Assembly: GCA_049662565.1 (NCBI GenBank)
Contig: JBATBW010000152.1
Span: forward strand, 1-28,851
DNA length: 28,851 nt
Source of the DNA: JBATBW01 sp049662565
GTDB lineage: Bacteria; Bacillota_I; Bacilli_A; Erysipelotrichales; Erysipelotrichaceae
Direction: 5' to 3'
A program made the position numbers and the translations under genes. Under the pieces are notes generated by a model. That model had not been told where the DNA came from. It ran no database searches and saw nothing but the letters and a program-made list of their open reading frames with translations. Positions 24,458 to 28,851 of the stretch are shown in pieces. Every line of letters starts with the position of its first letter. The first letter of the stretch is position 1.

Positions 24458-24557
24458 AATTAATATACCCGTTCATACTATTAACTTATTCAATAACTAA
24501 TGGCATTCCCCTATTTAGCCCGTCCCAAATAAGATAACATCAAATCCACACAAAAAT

Positions 24558-24740
24558 TTATTTGTTAGCTAACCTTTTCTTATTAAAATATGGAGCAACT
24601 AACACAATTATATTTAAACCTAAAGTTAAAAATGTCAAATACATATCCCACGGTTCACCAAACAATGAAATACCAAACAAATACACCAAGGCAATATAAA
24701 TTTGTAATATTACCAAAAGAATTGTGAATATAATTTTCAT
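24558..24740 (-). CDS. Small two-helix membrane protein of unknown function
   Basis: A 60-aa protein with two hydrophobic segments, residues ~3-24 (IIFTILLVILQIYIALVYLF) and ~34-52 (YLTFLTLGLNIIVLVAPYF), joined by a short loop GEPWDM and ending in a basic tail (KKRLANK). AAAGGAG lies 7 bases before the ATG, an excellent initiation signal. A terminator follows about 100 bases downstream. It stands alone, convergent to nothing and divergent from the flavin reductase gene. I recognise no family. Confidence 0.7.
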   Translation of the reverse strand: MKIIFTILLVILQIYIALVYLFGISLFGEPWDMYLTFLTLGLNIIVLVAPYFNKKRLANK

Positions 24741-25080
24741 AATAATCTCCTTTCTATCATAAATTAATAAACTAAAATGTCATAGCTCAATAGCACATCC
24801 TACCATCACCCCTTGCATTTTATTTGTTAGTTAATTTTATCACACAAAAAAAAAAAGCAATATGTTTATCACATTTGTAACTTTTTTTCTTTAACTTATT
24901 TTTTTATTACAAATTCATACAACCTACTAAAACATAACCATTGTATGTATCAACATCAATGCAAATTGATATATCATGCGTAACACTTATGCTATAATAA
25001 ATTTAAAGATATTATGATTAAAATAACAATATTCACAACATCTTAATTAATAAACGATATCTAGTCGTGAAGGAGAAAAA
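24741..25080. promoter_or_regulatory. Divergent regulatory region between the 60-aa gene and the flavin reductase-rubredoxin gene
   Basis: On the plus strand TGCTATAAT (24990-24998) is an extended -10 promoter for the gene at 25081, giving a ~75-base leader. Just upstream of it an inverted repeat ATCAAT-GCAA-ATTGAT (24955-24970) sits next to the -35 position and could be an operator. On the minus side, an 11-A run (24846-24856) and a GATAAAAT sequence may be part of the promoter for the 60-aa gene. No further ORF is seen. Confidence 0.55.
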
Positions 25081-25722
25081 ATGAACACAATGGCACTAAG
25101 AGATTTATCATATGGCGTATATGTTATCACAACATTAGACGACCAAAAACCAACAGGTTGTATCGCCAACAGCGCAATGCAAATAACAGCCGACCCAGCA
25201 ATTATCGCAGTAAGTATAAATCACAACAACTATACTAATCAAGCAATAGTAAATAACGCCTTTTTTGCAATATCAATCGTTACCCAAAAAACCGACCCAC
25301 AATTAATTGGTACTTTTGGCTTTAAATGCGGAAAAGAATGCAACAAATTTGAAAATATCGATTATCAAATAATCAACAATACACCCGTATTCACAGATTT
25401 ATCTTACTTAATATGTAAAGTAGTTGGCTCACACGAGACTTCTACACACACTATCTTCTTAGGAGAACTAGTTGAAGCTGATGTGTTAAACAACGAAACA
25501 CCAATGACTTATAAGTATTACCATGAAGTCGTTAAAGGAACAAGCCCTAAAAATGCTCCAACATATCAAAAAGAAGAATCAACACCAACTAAAGAAGGTT
25601 GGCGTTGCGCCGTATGTGGTTACATCTATGACGGAAAAACTCCCTTTGAAGAACTACCAGATACATACACATGCCCTATTTGCAGTCAACCAAAAGAAGT
25701 ATTCGAAAAAGTCACTATTTAG
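25081..25722 (+). CDS. Flavin reductase-rubredoxin fusion (high-molecular-weight rubredoxin type)
   Basis: A 213-aa two-domain redox protein. Residues ~1-155 are an FMN-binding flavin reductase-like domain ([24 protein letters not shown], then [22 protein letters not shown]). After a linker, residues ~174-211 are a short rubredoxin whose iron ligands are C176/C179 ([12 protein letters not shown]) and C198/C201 ([11 protein letters not shown]). The architecture matches Hrb of Moorella, an NADH-linked electron donor to flavodiiron proteins that reduce O2 or NO in anaerobes. No flavodiiron gene is in the window. AAGGAG lies 5 bases before the ATG. A terminator overlaps the stop, so it is monocistronic. 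Confidence 0.9.
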   Translation: MNTMALRDLSYGVYVITTLDDQKPTGCIANSAMQITADPAIIAVSINHNNYTNQAIVNNAFFAISIVTQKTDPQLIGTFGFKCGKECNKFENIDYQIINNTPVFTDLSYLICKVVGSHETSTHTIFLGELVEADVLNNETPMTYKYYHEVVKGTSPKNAPTYQKEESTPTKEGWRCAVCGYIYDGKTPFEELPDTYTCPICSQPKEVFEKVTI

Positions 25723-25745
25723 TCGCCTAGGCGACTTTTTAGTTT
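25720..25745 (+). terminator. Terminator of the flavin reductase-rubredoxin gene
   Basis: AGTCGC-CTAG-GCGACT (25721-25736) is followed by TTTT. The TAG stop lies at the base of the stem. Confidence 0.75.
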
Positions 25746-25805
25746 ATTTCAATAGAAATTTATCAATTATTATAATATAATGATAAATAGAAAGAAGGAA
25801 AAATT

Positions 25806-27029
25806 ATGAAAAAAAGTCAATTAATTAACTATGCAAAACTTGCAACAAAAATTGGTTTAAACATTCAACCTAATCAAGAAGTCGATATTATCGTCTCTCC
25901 TGATCAAGCAGAATTTGCCAAATACTTAACAATAGAAGCTTATCGTTTAAAAGCAAAAAGAGTAAGAGTACGTTATACTGATGACAACATCACTAAACTA
26001 CACTACAAATATCAAAAACAAAAAGCTTTAAATGAATTCACAAGTTTAGACAAAGCGGAATTAGAAAGAAAAAAAGAAGTATTACCATGTATGATCTATG
26101 TAGAAGATAGTGACCCTAATGCTTTTAACGGAATTAAAACAGAAAAAATTAATGCCGCAAGACAAGCAAAATATCCTTTCCAAAAACCCTATATCGATTA
26201 TTTAGATAATCGCTACCAATGGGTAATAATCGCTATGCCATCATTTGGCTGGAGTAAAAAAGTATTCCCTGAATTAGGAAAACGCGAAGGATTTAAAAAA
26301 CTAGAAGAAGCTATCTTATCATGCACACGACTAGACCAAGTAGATCCAGTAAAAGCATGGGAAGATCACATTAACAAATTAAAATCACAAGCTAAATTTA
26401 TGAACAATCACCATTTTGAATCGTTAACATATTCAAGTTCAAATGGAACAGATATCACTGTCGGTTTACATCCTAAACATGTATGGTTAAGTGCTCGTGA
26501 AGATACACTACAAGGTATTTCTTTTAGTGCCAACATGCCAACAGAAGAAGTATTCACAATGCCTGACAAATATAATGTCAACGGTATCGTTTACTCAACT
26601 AAACCATTATCTTACCAAGGAAATTTAATCGAAGACTTCAGTGTTGAATTTAAAGATGGAAAAGCAGTTAAAGTAAATGCTAAAGTAGGACAAAAATACT
26701 TAGAAGAAATGATCAACATGGACGAAGGATCAGCATATTTAGGAGAAGTTGCCCTAGTACCATTTAATTCACCAATTAATGAAACAAATATCATGTTCTA
26801 CAACACGTTATTTGACGAAAACGCTTGTTGCCATCTAGCATTAGGAATGGCTTTCAAAAACAATTTAGAAGGTTACGAAAACATGAATGAAGAAGATTTC
26901 AAAAACGAAAATTACAACGATTCAATGAATCATGTAGACTTCATGATTGGAACAAAAGATCTTAAGATCGTTGGAAACAAAGGAAATCAAAAAACTGTCG
27001 TATTTGAAAACGGAGTTTGGGCATTCTAA
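25806..27029 (+). CDS. M29 family metallo-aminopeptidase (AmpS/PepS/aminopeptidase T-like)
   Basis: A 407-aa cytoplasmic aminopeptidase of MEROPS family M29 that frees N-terminal amino acids with two metal ions. The metal-binding segments are all present near the C-terminal half: PTEEVFTMPD (Glu), GEVALVPFNSPI (Glu), CCHLALGMAF (His) and the end motif MNHVDFMIGTKDL (His and Asp). The N-terminus (YAKLATKIGLNIQPNQEV) is typical. AAGGA lies 6 bases before the ATG, and two overlapping TATAAT boxes at 25771-25781 mark the promoter. A strong terminator at 27087 ends the unit. Its C-rich coding strand is like the neighbours' non-coding strand, so it is read against the main gene direction. Confidence 0.93.
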   Translation: MKKSQLINYAKLATKIGLNIQPNQEVDIIVSPDQAEFAKYLTIEAYRLKAKRVRVRYTDDNITKLHYKYQKQKALNEFTSLDKAELERKKEVLPCMIYVEDSDPNAFNGIKTEKINAARQAKYPFQKPYIDYLDNRYQWVIIAMPSFGWSKKVFPELGKREGFKKLEEAILSCTRLDQVDPVKAWEDHINKLKSQAKFMNNHHFESLTYSSSNGTDITVGLHPKHVWLSAREDTLQGISFSANMPTEEVFTMPDKYNVNGIVYSTKPLSYQGNLIEDFSVEFKDGKAVKVNAKVGQKYLEEMINMDEGSAYLGEVALVPFNSPINETNIMFYNTLFDENACCHLALGMAFKNNLEGYENMNEEDFKNENYNDSMNHVDFMIGTKDLKIVGNKGNQKTVVFENGVWAF

Positions 27030-27086
27030 ACAAAAACCAGTTTAAAACAATAACTAAAAAGGCCCTGCAAAGTAATTTAGGGTTTT

Positions 27087-27121
27087 AGAGACTGTATGCT
27101 AAAAATACAGTCTCTTTTTTT
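27087..27121 (+). terminator. Terminator after the aminopeptidase gene
   Basis: An 11-bp stem, AGAGACTGTAT/ATACAGTCTCT (27087-27097 with 27105-27115), is followed by six Ts. The GACTGTAT-N6-AATACAGTC core is the same as in the terminator at 114-147. Confidence 0.85.
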
Positions 27122-27181
27122 GAAGTGATAAAGTAAAAGTAGACACTTTTTTATTTGTGTCTACTTTTACTTTACCACTTC
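27122..27181. repeat. Near-perfect 25-bp inverted repeat, possible IS21-type end pair
   Basis: Arms 27122-27146 and 27157-27181 match at 24 of 25 positions around a T-rich 10-base loop. Counted from TG at 27126 to CA at 27177, both outward ends read TGnTAAAGTAAAA, as does the probable left end of the IS21-type element at 27754. It may be an internally deleted copy of such an element (MITE-like). It could also act as a second terminator. Confidence 0.55.
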
Positions 27182-27500
27182 AACAATCTTTCCATAATAC
27201 TTTTTTATTCTTTTTCATATTTGCTTGGCTTCCTACTAGTTAGCTCCATATATTTTAAGGTTTTCACCTTTTAAAATGCTATTGTGATTAAACTGACATT
27301 TGAAAATAATGTTTTGATTCTATTGAACACACAAAGCTTTGTAAATGATATACAGATAAATTTTTTCAATTTATGATGTAGTCCCTAGACTATTACTAAT
27401 TTTAAGATAAAAACATAACTTTAATTATCAAGTTTAAGATAGCCTTTAACTAGAAGACTTCAGAGGTACAGACACTTTAGAGCATCTGATGGAATTTATG
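27182..27500. other. Gene-free region before the transposase relic
   Basis: About 320 bases with stops in all frames and no ribosome-binding-site-supported ORF. It is less C-rich on the plus strand than the region to the left, in keeping with foreign or decayed mobile-element DNA. Confidence 0.4.
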
Positions 27501-27534
27501 TTTTAAAAAGACTAGATATATAGTCTTTTTAAAA
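27501..27534. repeat. Perfect 14-bp inverted repeat
   Basis: TTTTAAAAAGACTA (27501-27514) and its complement (27521-27534) flank a GATATA loop. It is followed by neither a long T nor A tract beyond the stem itself. It lies next to the transposase relic and may be a bidirectional terminator of the former element. Confidence 0.5.
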
Positions 27535-27536
27535 TT

Positions 27537-27695
27537 GCTTGTTCATATGAAAGGTATGTATCGTCAACTTCAACTTCATCTAAACGGGGACATATAAGAT
27601 TTTGTGTCTATTATAGAATGCTAGAGTCACACTTATATACCAACCTGATTCGCCATTTTAGAAAGTGAATCATTGTTAAGAGTACTATGAACCAT
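27537..27695 (-). pseudogene. Relic of an IS1595-like transposase
   Basis: Three minus-strand pieces in different frames read as consecutive parts of one transposase. These are LNNDSLSKMANQVGI (helix-turn-helix-like), then SVTLAFYNRHKIL (cf. the family's STAFxWRHKIL), then PRLDEVEVDDTYLSYE (cf. VExDETY, which holds the first catalytic Asp). Two frameshifts and the loss of both ends make it non-functional. The family name rests on motif memory only. Confidence 0.5.
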
Positions 27696-27753
27696 GACAT
27701 TCATTTAGTTTTATAATATCTATCATTATCACAATTTAACTAACAATTATAAA

Positions 27754-27846
27754 TGCTAAAGTAAAAATGTACAAAAATGATCATTTAATAATGTACATGT
27801 TTGATAAACTAATATATAATTTTTCTCAGTAATGAGGAGGATTATA
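27754..27846 (+). mobile_element. Probable left end and leader of an IS21-type element
   Basis: From TGCTAAAGTAAAAATG at 27754 the sequence holds two direct copies of AATGTACA around a palindrome AAATGATCATTT. Multiple short repeats of this kind are usual at IS21-family ends. TAATATATAAT and the GAGGAGG ribosome binding site (about 27834-27840) follow before the transposase ATG. The exact end is inferred from the 5'-TG and the similarity to the inverted repeat at 27126-27177. Confidence 0.5.
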
Positions 27847-28851
27847 ATGGTACTAAATGTTGAGATTGGTAGCCAAATTACCATAAAGTCTTTGAGTGAT
27901 CTTTGTATGTTAGGAAAATTGGAGGAATTAAATAAGTTGAACATAAATAAATCTCAAATAGCTAGATAATTAAATGTAGATAGACGAACAGTATCTAAAT
28001 ACATGAAAGGATTTAAAAAATCTAATGATCGAACAAGAAATAGTTCTATCGATTCATATTATGATTTAATAAAAGAGTTGTTAGATAAAGACAACACACA
28101 AGTGTTTTTCTACAAAAGAGTATTGTGGCAGTACCTGAAAGATAATCATGGATTATCTTGCGCTCAATCATCATTTAGAAGATGGATATCAATGCACGAA
28201 GAATTCCAATCATATTTTAATGGGAGAACAAACCGCACGGTAAACGGTGTTAAGCGTGATTGTAGCACTAATCATCATAGAATAACTTATGAAACTCCGC
28301 CTGGTTTTGAAGCACAATTAGATTACAAAGAATCTATGAATATTACACTTAAAGATTCTTCAATAGTTACAATTAATGTTTTCGCATTAGTGTATTCGTA
28401 TTCTCGATATAAAATTTATTCATTATCATTATCGAAATCACAAGATGTTTTGTTTCATCAGTTAGATAAAGCTTTTGAAATAGCAGGAGGAGTGCCTAAA
28501 ACTTTACGTACTGATAATATGAAGACTGTTATGGATAAGCCACGAACAAGTTATTATTCAGGTAAAGTAAACAATAAATTTTCTCAATTTGCCAAGGATT
28601 ATGGATTTGATGTTAAACCATGTAAAGCTTTTGAACCAGAAGTAAAAGCTAAAGTAGAAGCGCCGATGAAGTTTCTTGATGAATTATATGCATATAACGG
28701 TAAACTAAATTTAACCCAACTAAATGATAAACTAAAAGAAATAAACGAACGCATCAATGGACTATGTCATCCTGAAACAGGAAGAATACCTATATTGCAT
28801 ATAAAAAAAGAAAAAGATTTCTTATCCCCTTTACCACAAGTAAAGATAAGA
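27847..28851 (+). pseudogene. istA: IS21-family transposase (IstA-like) with an in-frame TAA; runs off the window
   Basis: The frame from ATG at 27847 (GAGGAGG 6 bases upstream) encodes an IstA-type transposase, open to the window end apart from one TAA at 27967-27969 (codon 41). The stop sits in the helix-turn-helix: NKSQIAR-stop-LNVDRRTVSKYM, where Glu or similar would be expected. The DDE core is otherwise intact: D159 (AQLDYKE), D223 (TLRTDNMK) and E271 (KAKVEAPMKF). Reinitiation at ATG 28003 could give a product lacking the first helix. The partner ATPase gene istB would lie beyond the window. Codon and strand composition are more G-rich than the neighbours, in keeping with insertion. 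Confidence 0.82.

Noticed and set aside
25523..25780. 85-codon plus-strand ORF overlapping the rubredoxin domain
   Set aside because: It is in another frame of the fusion gene and runs through its terminator.
26612..26794. 60-codon minus-strand ORF inside the aminopeptidase gene
   Set aside because: Antisense shadow without initiation signals.
27756..27944. 62-codon minus-strand ORF over the IS21 left end
   Set aside because: It is antisense to the transposase start and its leader repeats, with no ribosome binding site.
1..28851. CRISPR arrays, tRNA or rRNA genes
   Set aside because: No regularly spaced repeats, cloverleaf-like T-loop motifs or rRNA-like stretches were seen.

Overview
The window is AT-rich chromosomal DNA from a low-GC Gram-positive bacterium. 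The housekeeping genes (mnmG, rsmG, noc, parA, parB, mnmE, metG, tatD, a G5-3D cell-wall protein) are of Firmicutes type. The AT bias, the standard genetic code (TGA ends the ceramidase-like gene and no intact gene contains internal TGA) and the anaerobe-type flavin reductase/rubredoxin fusion suggest an Erysipelotrichia-like gut anaerobe. That taxonomic guess is inference.

Layout. 1-83: tail of a small glycine-rich membrane protein (+). 189-3922 (-): pyrF-pyrE, an old-yellow-enzyme-like oxidoreductase and a MATE exporter, with a hairpin terminator directly before the MATE ribosome binding site. 3978-5460 (-): a DAACS amino-acid symporter behind a structured leader that ends in a terminator. 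5483-6735 (-): a broken MFS exporter. 7009-9168 (-): an ABC-2 exporter (one ATPase, two permeases). 9620-9990 (+): an unrecognised operon of two tiny ORFs (23 and 52 codons), divergent from the exporter. 10098-10640 (-): an ABC transporter relic.

10896-24323 (-) is a long co-directional cluster. In transcription order it is metG, a Cof-type HAD phosphatase, mnmG, rsmG, noc, parA, parB, mnmE, tatD, a G5-3D protein, mntP, a DUF368/PopT lipid-carrier flippase and a ceramidase-like hydrolase, closed by a strong terminator. Most gaps are a few bases or overlaps. This looks like the origin-proximal tRNA-modification/chromosome-partition block inserted between metG and tatD, with mnmE moved to the far side of parB. 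dnaA and oriC are not in the window.

The right part holds a 60-aa membrane protein (-), then a flavin reductase-rubredoxin fusion and an M29 aminopeptidase (+). The last 1.7 kb is mobile-element debris: a 52-bp inverted-repeat element resembling IS21 ends, a relic of an IS1595-like transposase, and an IS21-type transposase with an in-frame TAA in its helix-turn-helix that runs off the window.

The strongest candidates for something undescribed are the two-peptide operon at 9620-9990, the symporter leader RNA at 5304-5430, and the Noc protein that lacks its usual membrane-targeting N-terminus.
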